A stretch of 64,000 nucleotides of DNA from Polytrichum commune (lineage: Eukaryota; Streptophyta; Polytrichopsida; Polytrichales; Polytrichaceae). Below, one piece after another: positions 23,311-33,626 of this stretch. The stretch's first letter is position 1; the number at the start of each line of letters is the position of its first letter. The stretch lies in contig OX485803.1 of NCBI GenBank assembly GCA_950295325.1, positions 64,125,554 through 64,189,553 on the forward strand, written 5' to 3'. A model generated the notes under the pieces. It was not told where the DNA came from. It made no database searches and was given only the letters and a program-made list of their open reading frames with translations. The position numbers were made by a program, and so were the translations under genes.

Positions 23311-25347
23311 TAAAAAAATACTTAAAAAGAATCATTGATACAATCTTGCTTATCATTGATTTGCAAATGATTTGATGAAAACACTCTTACAAAAACAACT
23401 CGGCAATTATTGTGATGGTAGCCTGCAAACAATCTTGAAGATAATTTGTAAGTAATTTCCTTGGAAGTTGTTTTGGAAAAAGTCTTACCCTTGGTTTCAC
23501 TTAATTTTTGTAGCTTTGGGTCTATGTCAAAGCGATTTGTGCAAAGTGGATAGTATTATGGCACTCAAAGATCACTAAGGGTTCAAATTTGTGCATAATA
23601 GTCGTTTCCCAATTCAGTCGAAAGTGACTGTTTGTTTTCAAAATATTAGTGGACCTCCCAGGTTGTGGAGTGGAGCTTGTAAAGCATATGCATGATGGAG
23701 GTGACATGGATAAATCATGGACCATATATGTTCATGTGAAACATTTGAAAAAGCGGACAACCATGTCATGTCATATGTACGATAATGGGATGGTCATATG
23801 TTGTTGGTGAGTACTTATTACATATTTATTTCCACTCATTCTTGTTTGTTCCTTCTTTGTTGTTATTGCCTTTTAATGCACATTTAGTTTTGTGTAGTGC
23901 CTCCCATGACTATTTTAATTATGTATGCAGTACATGACCATAGACAAACGTGGAGAAACTCTAACATGCAACCTTGCAAAAATTGACCACAACAAGTGGC
24001 TGCAAAAATCTAGGAATAATATGATTTGTCTAGACAAATTCATAATGGACAATTAGGTCCAAACCTTCATGCAAACTATAGGTCATGGTTGAAAGGTGGT
24101 CCACTAATGAATGCCATGATTAAACTTCTTTGAAGCTTAAGGCTACTACCAAGTGTGGAGATCGAAGCTAGTGGCATACACCATGAAGTCTTCTATGAGG
24201 GCATAAGGTTGTTACACAAGGTTTGTGCGAAAAAAGAAGAAGATGTTACTACACAAGTGATTGTGCATTAGAGGGCTCAAAATTTGTTTGGTTCCACCAA
24301 ACAAAAACTCAACTTGCCACCCAGTGCCGGATGCATCTCACATTGATTTGACAAAGTGAACTACTTCATTCCTTGCCAAACACTATGCCAAAAATAAATT
24401 TACAGATAAATAAAATTTTATTTATTTTTAAAATGCATAGAGGAATCCTTGAATTCAAAAGAGCATGGTGTGGCATGTACCACATCGGTGTTGGAGATTG
24501 ATTGCCTTACTTCCTAGTGGTACATTGCAAGATTGTAACCAAACTCTACCAAAAGATGTTGGCCAATGCAAGCCAATACATGCACTTTGGGCAATGCCAA
24601 AGTTGTAATTGGCAAACATGGCGCCCCTGCTCCAACATACAAAGACATGAAGAAGATGTTTTTTTTCCACCAACAATGTGTAGCATGAGTGTTAGTTTTT
24701 TCTTAACAACATCAAGCATTGTATGAGTGGTAGCAAAAAGAAAGTTGTTTTGGATTGGCCTATAGTACTAAGCACATGATTGGTGAAGATAAGAATCAAT
24801 CTCTCATGGGAGAAGATGTTGGCACTAGAGGACTTTGGGGCCAATTGGAGCAAGGGTAGGCAATTTTGCCTTGCCGTAGGCTCTCAACAATTGGAACAAT
24901 CCCCATCTCTTGATTGCAATTTTGTGTGCCACCAAACCATAATGCCCATCCAACTTCCAAATTTTCAACAAAAATGCATTGGAATCCAACAACACCAACG
25001 GCAAATCACACAAACAAATGGGAGAGTGCCCGACTCATGCAAAGATACTATGTCGTTGAATTCACTGCCCTTCAAAATCCATGATTTGAAGTGATCATCA
25101 ACATTATCTCCAAGGTGGACACCTCCTATCATGTCACAATTGGTTACTTCTTATTTGGACTTCATCAAAATGTCCTTCATGACTTTGAGAAAGAAAGGAA
25201 AATGGGTGTACCACAAACACCGTTACTATGTGTACGGACTTCTATGCAAGGACTACCGCAAACTACGAATCTATCCACACTCCAACATATAAGCTTACCT
25301 ACAACAAGGTCAAGCAACTACTTGAGTTTGTTGATATTATTGAACAA
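23311..25347. other. Spacer, possibly holding a decayed transposon gene
   Basis: No gene can be supported. A segment at 24440-25090 gives frames of 70-104 codons on both strands with Cys- and Trp-containing words, but with stops in every frame and no family motif. It directly abuts the target duplication of the large LINE (25348-25356). Confidence 0.4.
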
Positions 25348-25518
25348 GAGTAGTGAAAAGAAAAGAAAAGAAAAAATAATGCCCGTATTGGCGTACCGGC
25401 GTGACTTCGAGCCCGTTGGCCTTATACTGATCACGGTATTCTGTGATGCAGTATATTGTTTTATGCCTCCTTTGGGGAGGTGGGCTCTAATGGGTCACTA
25501 GTAGTCCGTTGTTGTTAT

Positions 25519-26391
25519 GGTGGGGGGACCGGTGTCTGTTTGTTGTCTAGTTTTTGTTTGTTTAATACTAAATAGGTGAGGTATTTAATGGCATTTTGGT
25601 GTATGCCTTTCATGAGTTTTTTGATGTTTGATTTTGGGATTTTTAATTCTATGAGTTTTTGAATGGAGTGTTCATGTATGGCTCCTCTTACTCCTGCCGT
25701 GATTGTTATGATGGGGGATGGTGTTATATAGTGGGTCATATTTGGCGTGTTTTTGTGAAATGGCTTGTTCACGGAATATGTCGTGGCAATATGTGAATTC
25801 AATGAATTGTACTGTGTGATTAGGTGATGGCGATATAGGAAGTGTTATATGGTTGGGGGCTCCAATCATGCATAGGATGCCGGGTCTAAGTTTAGTTTGA
25901 CATTGGCATGGTTGTTGTTGGCATATGCATCGTAGTAGCCAGTCTGGTACGGTTTGTTCTTGTAGGCGATTGTTGAGATGACCTGCATTGACCATGGTAA
26001 GGAATCTGGTGTTTTTATTGGCTTGTAGTGTCTGGGTGATAAGGTGTATTGCTTTGTTATGTCTTGCGATTCTAAGCCCTTTTAGGTATGGGTGTTCGCA
26101 TGTAGATAGTAAGTGGGGCCACGTGTCTCGTTTGTTCCTATGACATAGTGTGCAGTTGGGGTTTTGGTGTGTAAGGGGCCAAAATATGTTTTTTCATGTG
26201 GTTGCCCATATATTGGGCATATCAAAATTTTAGTGTTTGGATGATTTGGGTATCTGATATTTTGTCATTATGCCAAAAATGGTTAGAGAGTTTCTGATTT
26301 ATTTGGGTGTTTGATAACCATTTGTCTACGTATGGAAATTTGGTTTTGGCAAAGGTTTTTTCTTGGTTTCCATGTTCTTTTGATATAAATG
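25519..26391 (-). pseudogene. LINE ORF2 C-terminus: CCHC motif and restriction-like endonuclease
   Basis: Read from 26391 down. A first part (HGNQEKTFAK...FPYVDKWLSN) is followed by a frame change near 26222, then a zinc motif C-x2-C-x9-H-x4-C (CTLCHR...WPHLLSTC) and GLRIARHNKA, which resembles the RH(D/N) word after the R2 CCHC. Next come CxC pairs, RPGILCMIG (the PD of the PD-(D/E)xK nuclease has become PG), FIEFTYCHD, K-x2-KYDPL, and after another frameshift near 25715 ITITAGVRGAIHE and a Lys-rich end, stopping at about 25519. In R2-type LINEs this domain nicks the target to prime reverse transcription. The copy is dead: frameshifts, a stop near 26200 and a lost acidic residue. Confidence 0.75.
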
Positions 26392-26933
26392 TGTTGTCGT
26401 GTAAACTAAGATCGTTAAACACAACAGATCGAGTGTCGGCGTCAACATCAATTAGCAAAATAAAATAGCAAACTAAAATGCTAAACAACCACCTCTTCAA
26501 GATGAGGGTTTTTCTCTCCAAGCTTAAGAAACTAAAATGTCTCCTTACAAAGCTTAAGAAACTCTAAAATTCACACACAAGAGTCAAGCTATCTCTCACT
26601 CCACGAAGGGAGAATCCAAGAGTGCAAGTGGTGGAGAAAGAATGCAAAGGCTTTACTCATAATCTACTACACCATAGCCATGAGAAAGCAACAACAAGCT
26701 CTCTCTCTCTCAAAACACACTCACAAGACTTGACTTGACAACAATGGCAAGTCAAGAGGCCTTCCTCTCCATACAACCCCAATCCTATGTGGAGTTCATC
26801 CATGGAGGGGATGAACAACTAACTAGGACTCCCAATGGAGTCCGTTACTCATCCTAACACACATGGACTCCTAGTGGAGTCCATTTACTCCTAAATTGAC
26901 GTGAGTTAGCCCCCGATATCATCTCACGTGACA
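26392..26933 (-). mobile_element. Solo LTR of a Copia-type element, copy B, inside the LINE
   Basis: Minus-strand start TGTCACGTGAGATG (26933) and end TTTACACGACAACA (26392) pair with copy A at 19403-19727. Length 542 bp. The promoter-side sequence includes short duplicated phrases, ATGGACTCC-AGTGGAGTCC and its neighbour. It sits exactly where the LINE lacks its reverse transcriptase, and the flanking 5-mers do not match. Insertion was therefore probably followed by a deletion, or recombination between elements removed the interior together with LINE sequence. Confidence 0.55.
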
Positions 26934-26939
26934 GTGCGT

Positions 26940-27813
26940 AGGTTGCGGATGGCGCTGTCATGTGTGGATGTTGGACAACTGGCTAGCCAGTATGGGGTCG
27001 GATGGGCAATGTGGATGTGTGGGGTGCTTGTTGGTTTTTCTTGGGTTGTCCCTTCATTTGTGAATTGAGGATTGGGTTGGAGTTTGTAACATTGCTCATG
27101 GCTTGGATTTTTTCCGCGATTGCCTCTCTCGCGGGTGCTTAGGCTAGGCGGATCGCCGTTCTGTTGGGGTCCGTGCCATCTATGCTTCCGTGGTGAGGGA
27201 TGAAGTCAATGCGCCTCCCTAGGATGAATGTGGATTTGTGGAGCCACTCCGTGTAGACCGCAACATTAAGACACTGGATGTGACACCATCCCGCTTGTTT
27301 GTCGGTGTGTAGGTTGTTGCCGAAGCTCACTCTTACGATGTTGTCGGCTCCGAATACTTGTTTTATGACCCGGGTGATGGATGCTTGAGACTCCCGTTGT
27401 GGAAGGTTGTTGGCGACGAGTGTCATGCTAATTTGTAGCTCTGACGGGTTGCCGGCGCCTCGGTCGCGGGTGATGCTTACCTGTAGTTTTTCGTGATTGA
27501 AAGGGAGTCCCTCCTTGAGTACGGTATCCCGGGCTTCTTCCGTAGTGAGAGTGAGGAATGCGAAGGTTTTGTCGAGCTCCGGCTTGGTGAGGCCCATGAA
27601 TTCATGTTGCCGATCGGTGTAGTAGCTCTCTCGCATAATTTCCTTGAATATGTGGGATGCATGTTCGTGACGGAATGCCTTACCTTTGATGTGTAGGCGA
27701 AGGTTTCGGGCCTTTGTCACGAGTTCGAGGCCTTTCTTTATCTTTCCGATTACCCTTTCACCGTCCTCCAACTTCATGACGAATGCCCGGTTACCTTGAA
27801 GGAGCGCCATCCC
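26940..27813 (-). pseudogene. LINE ORF1-like protein, C-terminal part (two RRM-like units)
   Basis: From the break at 27813 the minus frame opens ALLQGNRAFVMKLEDGERV and runs to a stop at 27139. Beyond that stop the same frame stays readable to about 26940 (APAREAIAEKIQAM...). Two segments resemble RRM folds: HEFMGLTKPELDKTFAFL...TEEARDTVL...LQVSI, and TLVANNLPQRESQ...VIKQVFGADNIV...AGWCHIQCLN...LGRRIDFIP. LINE ORF1 proteins commonly carry RRMs that bind the element RNA. The annotated upstream Met of this ORF lies in foreign inserted sequence and is not a real start. Function is inferred from context and fold-like pattern only. Confidence 0.6.
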
Positions 27814-28174
27814 TATGGAATACAATATGCACGGCTGCCTGGCCTTGGCAGCCGCTACCATTGCCGCCGCACCGTCGCGCTCGCCGTCGGAGCCTCGCCC
27901 TCGCCGTTGCAACTTGGCGCTCGCTGTTGCAACCTAGAGAAAGGACCAAGTACACTTGACGGGGCGGTAACCGGCCATTGCAGGTGAAGTGCATTTGCAA
28001 GACCGACCATTGCAGGTCAACACAGGACATCGTACCGGACGGGCTTCGGGGGCCTGCCCGCTGAAAAAAGAAGGAGCGGACTGCCGTGTCCCGCATGCCC
28101 TTGTCCATGCCTCAACTCCAAGGCCAAGGCATTACTCAACACTAGGCTTGGGAGTATATTATGAGGGAAATTGA

Positions 28175-29717
28175 TCCTTAAAATAGAATGAATCTTTATC
28201 ACGGGGGGTGCACCTACACTTAATTTATGTATACACGTGCGAGGTACCCCTATTTAATGGGGGGTATTTACCTTCCTTCGTTGAATATTTTCTACCCTAT
28301 AAGTAGTTAAATTTCTACTGGATGGTATTTTCTAACACCCTGTCATTGTATATAAATTTAAAGATGCATGATTTTAATCACCCTATCTTATTTATAAATA
28401 ATAAAGAGTTGTGGGTTTAGGGTAGGGTTTAGGGTACTTTTCATCCAGGTAACCGTTTCAACAACTTCATTCACATGTTCACATACATTTGTTTATTTCT
28501 CATCCAATGCCACTAATGACACATAATTTATGTTGAACCTATAAATATTAAAAAATTAAACTTATTTTTATTTATGCTACTTTATATCTAAATAATAATA
28601 AATACCACAACTTAAACCACACCATACATTGTATATAATTCCCAAACTTACATTTAGAGGATGGTATTGTACATCTAAAAGAATGTAAAAATTATGTGTC
28701 TTGAATAAAATCCACCCTATATTTTCTCGCACGTGGTTTTCTAAATTTTTGCCAGTGACCCCCCCCCCCCCCCCGTGATCTTTATTTTAAAGATATAGTC
28801 CAATCTTTGTTCAACATATGTCCTTTTGGCATAATATAATCATATTCCAATATTATATTATTCAAATATCTATTATACTCATGTATCATCATGAAAAGTA
28901 GGTATATTGCTAGCGTATTGGGGGTCCGCCCATACAATTCAATTATGAATCAACCAAACAGTTCAAATCTTGGAACTATGTCCAAATTTAATCCAAAAAC
29001 CGTTCCTTGTCCCCAATCAATATATGCATGGCTATAACCCAATGAAAATGAAGGTGTATGTGTCCAACCATGAGGCCCAATTGCTTGCCTGTCATTTGAG
29101 AGTTCTAATGATAAAATGAGGTAGCGGGGGATGTCAATCCAACTACACTCTTTGGACTCCTCTATCAAGAGTTTTTGAAAATATTTGTATTTGTTTGGAG
29201 TTACAAGCTCTTATTTCATACCATCTATATTGCCTAAACTTGTTGTATATATATGTTTAAGCTCATATTTATTATGATGATTTCGTATTCCCTCAGTAAT
29301 ATGACAACTTTACGCCACTTGTCATATGAATGAGAAGACGACACCTAGATAACATGACATTTTTGTGTTTCTCACACGTGTCATACTGAAGAGGGTGAAC
29401 AATAATGACATTCATGTTCTGTTTGGATGAATTTGCATGTTAATCTCTTTAATTCTTGGAGGACATAACTCTCGTCCGTCACTTAAGGTCATCCAAAGCC
29501 GGTATCAATAAGATAACCTCGAAGTGCAAGGCTTGGAAGAAATTTCACCAGATTTTAAGAAGAACGACATAATACTATGGGTTAAGGGCTTAGGGTTTAG
29601 GGTTTAAGGTTTAAGGGGTTTAGCATGAATGCAAGAACATTGAGTGAGCATTCTTACTTGGTTCAAGGACAATGTAATTGGCATATTATAGTTTGCGCTT
29701 GGGTCAAGATAGTGGTA
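28175..29717. other. Interior of the TIR element, non-coding
   Basis: AT-rich, no gene. Contains a 16-base C run (28759-28774) and two short patches of TTTAGGG-type sequence (about 28406-28432 and 29580-29620) mixed with variants. Confidence 0.5.
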
Positions 29718-30058
29718 TTTGAGTTATCCTTAATTCAACATGACTTTTGGTATGGAGTTGGTTGTTTTGCTTACAAGACCTTCCATGTTTGGTAAGTTTT
29801 TGGTGCATGTGTGGAGGTGGTGTGGAGGTTTGAACAAAAAACATTATATATTGGTTCATGAAGGGTCAAACTCATTTTGGCATGCCAAGAGGTGCTAAAA
29901 TGAGTTTGGCCCTCCATGAACCGATATAGAATGTTCTTTGTTCAAACCTCCACACTACCTCCACGCATGCACCAAAAACTTACCAAACATGGAAGGGTTT
30001 GTAAGCAAAACAACCAACTCCCTACCAAAAGTCATGATGAATTAAAGGATAACTCTAT
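29718..30058. repeat. Near-perfect 340-bp foldback (hairpin-forming MITE)
   Basis: Arms 29718-29880 and 29896-30058 are inverted copies with roughly nine in ten positions matching, separated by a loop of about 16 bases. Shared words include GAGTTATCCTT, GGAGTTGGTTGTTTTGCTTA, CCTTCCATGTTTGGTAAG, GTGTGGAGGTTTGAACAAA and AACTCATTTT. A transcript would fold into one long stem, a possible small-RNA precursor. A one-arm relative sits at 21891-21985. No coding capacity. Confidence 0.9.
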
Positions 30059-30059
30059 T

Positions 30060-30650
30060 ATTTGATGTAAAGTGTAGACAACCAATCTCTGGTTATATTT
30101 GGTTATTAGATGCCTATATTTGAGTAGCACGTGGTTTGGTGTGGTGTCTACAAAGTAAGAATCAATATTGTCGGCCCCATGCAATGGCTAAAATTATATG
30201 TGGATTTGGAAGTGCATGCAATAGGCCCACATACTTCTACTCCAATCCATGAAAACAATGGTCTTCGCAATGGTGATTGTGATGTGGTCCTAGTCTCACT
30301 GCACATTTGAGAGGCCATGGAACCTGCTCCATCATTCTCATGTGATGAAAGATAGTGGGTGTGATTAAGATATGTGTTTACAATATATTGGACTCGTGTT
30401 CAAATCACTTTATTATTCTAGATTTAATAGTCAACACGGTCGGAGATTCTATATGATCCTTTAATGAGCACAAGAATCTTTTCTTTGACATTGCATGAAG
30501 ATATTCATACGAGCTCCACAAATCATAAGGAGAGTTGCTAAAACCTCAATTTAGGGTCTAACCATCTTGAGCTCAAGTCTCATAGTGTGTTTCATATCTT
30601 ACAAGAAGTAGGGTAGTTGGAAAAAATAACAATTTAAAGACTCATCTACC
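30060..30650 (+). repeat. AT-rich dispersed repeat, forward copy
   Basis: Carries the family words in order: TATTTGAGTAGCACGTGG-TTGGTGTGG, CAATATATTGGACTCG, GTCAACACGGTCGGAG, AGATATTCATACGAGCTCC, CATAAGGAGAG, GTGTGTTTCATATCTTACA-AAGTAG. The same series is read at 47560-47890 and in part at 14745-15060 and 46040-46220. Confidence 0.6.
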
Positions 30651-31151
30651 TAACATTACAACGGGTCATTCAACAATTGGTTACGCAACCGCAATAGTGA
30701 AATGCTTGCATAAAGTGCGAAGTGGCCATTTTAAGAACGCCTCACGGTAACACATCAAATAGCAATCTTGAGCCATATTGTTAAATTGGGAATACCAATC
30801 ACCAAGAGAGTAGACCCTATACATATTCTACATGCTCGCTCTACACAAAGCACGTCAAGGTGTGGGACCATTAAGCTTATGGTGAGTTTCCATGTAGGCT
30901 GCTCATCCATTAGATTTTAGAAAATATTGGGTTGGAGGGGTTTGTATGTAGTTAAGCACAAGCCGTCATCCAAACACACTATGGCAGTCGGCTAGAATGT
31001 GGGGGGCCATGGACACATGCCGCTAAATTTCCATGCATCCACTAAAAAATCTTTAACTTACACGTTTCGGACACCAAAGGATTGAAGACCCAATTTTAGC
31101 ATGGAGGAGGAGGTTACTAATGGGCCTAAATTCATAAGTTGGGAGTAGCTA

Positions 31152-31503
31152 CACTAAATATGATATTTAGTGCCACCAATGTTAATTGTCTTGCTCAATA
31201 CCAATTGTAAACTATGGTAGTGTCACCAACACTATTTGTCATTCCTTGTAATATTTTTGGGAGATTAAAGATTTACAGTGTTGTAATTACCGTCACTAAC
31301 CAAGTGATTTTTCATCCAAATTTGAGTCATCCATGACAATATTTCATCACAAATGACTAACAAGAGAAGGCAAGGCTTTGAACAATGGATGAACTCATCC
31401 ATCATCAATGACAATATTTGTTGATTTATTCACAAGAAGTGCCATCCAAAAAGTTACCATAGTGACATTAAGTACCATATGACACTGAATATCATGTTTA
31501 GTG
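31152..31503 (+). mobile_element. CACTA-like MITE, full-length copy 3
   Basis: Left terminus CACTAAATAT-G-ATATTTAGTG then CCACCAATG. The right terminus, inverted, reads CACTAAACATGATATTCAGTG. Each terminus is itself palindromic, so the ends could form small hairpins. 352 bp, no ORF. Related copies are at 3185-3865 and 13288-13520. The bases outside CACTA (CTA left, TAG right) are conserved in two copies, so the true terminus might be CTACACTAAA. Confidence 0.7.
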
Positions 31504-31859
31504 TAGTTGGCACATGCGAACCCTACCCACTAGATTCCCTCTACATTTGGGCGGGTTTGTCCTTATTAATACTAGAATATGGCAGGCAAGGGGCCTACAT
31601 GAAAACTCATCCTTTTATGAACTTGCAAAACACGAGCTTTTGCATAGAAAAATGGAGCTAAAATTCTATTTGGTCAAAGATTACAAATTATTGATGGTTG
31701 ATTCCTTTATGTAGGGGTGAAGATCTCATACACTCCATATGTTGCATATTTGAAGGTGAGAAGCCAACTTCTATTTTGCGAGGATGGATCATGGGAACAT
31801 GTGAATGACTGCTCTTTGGTTCAAATTCAACCTTCAACATACAATTGGAGATGTTGGTA

Positions 31860-32420
31860 ATCCCGATGCTCCTAATCTCATCAGAAAAATCCCGATGCTT
31901 TACCCTCATGAATGTTGGCACCTTCAATAACAACCCCCAAGAAAACACAGTTCCCAACTGGCTACTCCCCTGCACATGTAATACACAAAGATGTCACTGC
32001 AACGCACGATTTAGACATGACATCCTTTGTGTTAGGGGATTACCATATCAGAATGTCCCCCCCAGCGACATTGACCCTAACCTTACCATACAATTCATTG
32101 AATTCACATACTGTAATGATAGATTCTCCCCATAAGCAATTCAAGCAAAAAATAACAAATACAGCCCACTAATTGCTAGCATTGCTTCCAGAGGATGGAA
32201 AATAGACCCACTCATTGTCATCACTGCTGGGGCCAGAACGACTGCCCACATCCCATCTATGAAACCACTAGAGTCCAAATTCAAAATACCCATGGCCTCC
32301 ATCAAAACTACTTTCAAAAATATTAACACCATTGCAATACAATATGCCATGTCTATCCTCCTCCATAAAAGGAGAATTGAAAACCACCAACCACTCCCCC
32401 ACAATCCTGACCCCCCATAA
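31860..32420 (+). pseudogene. LINE ORF2 endonuclease-domain fragment
   Basis: Collinear with the minus-strand fragment at 25519-26040. ENTVPNWLLPCTC matches EQTVPDWLLRCIC; FRHDILCVRG matches LRPGILCMIG; TIQFIEFTYCNDRFSP matches TVQFIEFTYCHDIFRE; then after a stop at about 32133, AIQAKNNKYSPL, GWKIDPLIVITAGARTTAH and a basic C-terminus ending at a TAA near 32420. The PD motif is again altered (HD), and the K-x2-KY word is kept. Too short and interrupted to be functional. Confidence 0.82.
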
Positions 32421-32639
32421 CTCAGAACTTAAAAGTTAGGGGTAAAGGGCACGGGGTATTATATTAGGTGTAGTCTACATTATTGGTTTCTTGTGTCTAA
32501 AGTGTCTACTCTCGAAAGGGAGGAGTAGATCTTCTCCTTCATACCTCTGTCCTGTGGGCTCGGGATTGAAGGTAGATCGAACAGACACTTAATTCACGTC
32601 GGTCTCCTTCGGAGACCGAAGTTGTTATTATTATTATTA
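31860..32639 (+). mobile_element. 5'-truncated LINE copy with 15-bp target duplication
   Basis: Flanked by a perfect 15-bp direct repeat TTGGAGATGTTGGTA at 31845-31859 and 32640-32654. It begins inside ORF2 and ends with a 3' UTR, a stem-loop GGTCTCC-TTC-GGAGACC near 32610, and (TTA)n. 5' truncation, a 3' simple-sequence tail and a variable target duplication are hallmarks of target-primed reverse transcription. It belongs to the same broad family as the large LINE but has a different 3' UTR and tail. Confidence 0.9.
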
Positions 32640-32654
32640 TTGGAGATGTTGGTA

Positions 32655-33600
32655 TTGACAACATGTCCCAACATTGTCTAGTGCTCTAACCATGTTTAAG
32701 GATTGCCAAGGTGAGATTTTACAAAGTAGGTATGCACACATTATCGTTATTTACAAATTAGAGATGTTATTTCTATTTTAAACTCTCCCAACCCCTTCAA
32801 AATGCAACATAGAGGGGGGACAATATCAACTCTTATATAATAAGAGAATCATTCCCCACTTATGTCATGATTTTGATTAATATGAAGTCATGGTTTCAAA
32901 AAACAAATTTGGAACTCTTATGTATTGCAAGAAACTAGTTGTAACTCGTGCCATCCCAACATGTTGCACCCTTGCATATGAAATATGAAAACATTAAATG
33001 AAGTCCGCTTGTGATATAAGCTGACCCCTTTGCTCATGTTCTTAGAATGATGGGACAAGGCCCTCACACCCACCAACTACAACTATGTTGTATATATAAT
33101 TTACTTTTACGTATTTTAGAATAGATCATAAGACCCAAAGCTTGAAGTGCTCATATAGAGTGAATGTGTGGAACACATAGATGTAAACTGACACTCACAT
33201 CATGAATTATCACATAATTGGTGTGTGGGTTTAGATTTCAGTACAACTACTGAGTTTAAATTGTTTTGGGCCCTTGAGTTTGATTAGGTCAATGAGTTTT
33301 TGTGTGTCATGAGATGTAAAATGGAACTCACATCATGAATTTTTGTGTGTGATGCGATTTAAAATGGCACTCACATCATGAGCATGAGTTCCTCCATGTC
33401 TCTTTGGGGAGGGGACGTCATTACCCTTGCATTTTCCTCGGGCATGCTTGGTTGCCCGGGTGATGTCAATGACGCCCAAGTACAACCGGTTGCTCCGGTA
33501 GCCACCCGTCAACGATGACGGGCGTACTCACCAACCGCGGGTGCAAGGGTACAACAGCGAGAGCGAGGTTGCGACCGCGAGCACCATGCCGCGAAAGCCA
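32655..33600. other. Interior of the TIR element with a short minisatellite
   Basis: No gene. About 33165-33382 contains three units of a ~45-bp motif (GATGTAAAATGGAACTCACATCATGA and variants, written here in part: GATGTAAAATGG, ACTCACATCATGA). From 33410 the sequence turns GC-rich toward the right TIR. Confidence 0.55.
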
Positions 33601-33626
33601 AGCAACCGTGCATATTGTATTCCATA

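Larger units (their letters stand above)
27814..33626. mobile_element. 5.8-kb TIR element inserted in the LINE ORF1
   Basis: Ends are a 36-bp inverted repeat beginning TATGGAATACAATATGCACG at 27814 and, inverted, at 33626, with about four mismatches. GC-rich subterminal stretches on both sides contain related words (CGCTCGC-GTTGCAACC, CGCTCTCGCTGTTG). The LINE reading frame resumes on either side. The hexamer CATCCC is present at both junctions (27808-27813 and 33627-33632) and is the likely target duplication. The interior is AT-rich, has no transposase, and has collected a foldback, a CACTA-like MITE, a truncated LINE and minisatellites. A 6-bp duplication fits no common plant superfamily cleanly. 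Confidence 0.7.

Noticed and set aside
28406-29620. TTTAGGG-type telomeric repeats
   Set aside because: Only two or three units mixed with variants at each place; too short for an interstitial telomere tract.
31688-31975. 95-codon minus-strand ORF over the second LINE
   Set aside because: It crosses the LINE insertion boundary and is antisense to the ORF2 fragment.
27814-33626. Inversion breakpoint as the cause of the split LINE ORF1
   Set aside because: Both LINE halves keep the same orientation and join in frame, and CATCCC is duplicated at the junctions, so insertion explains it better.
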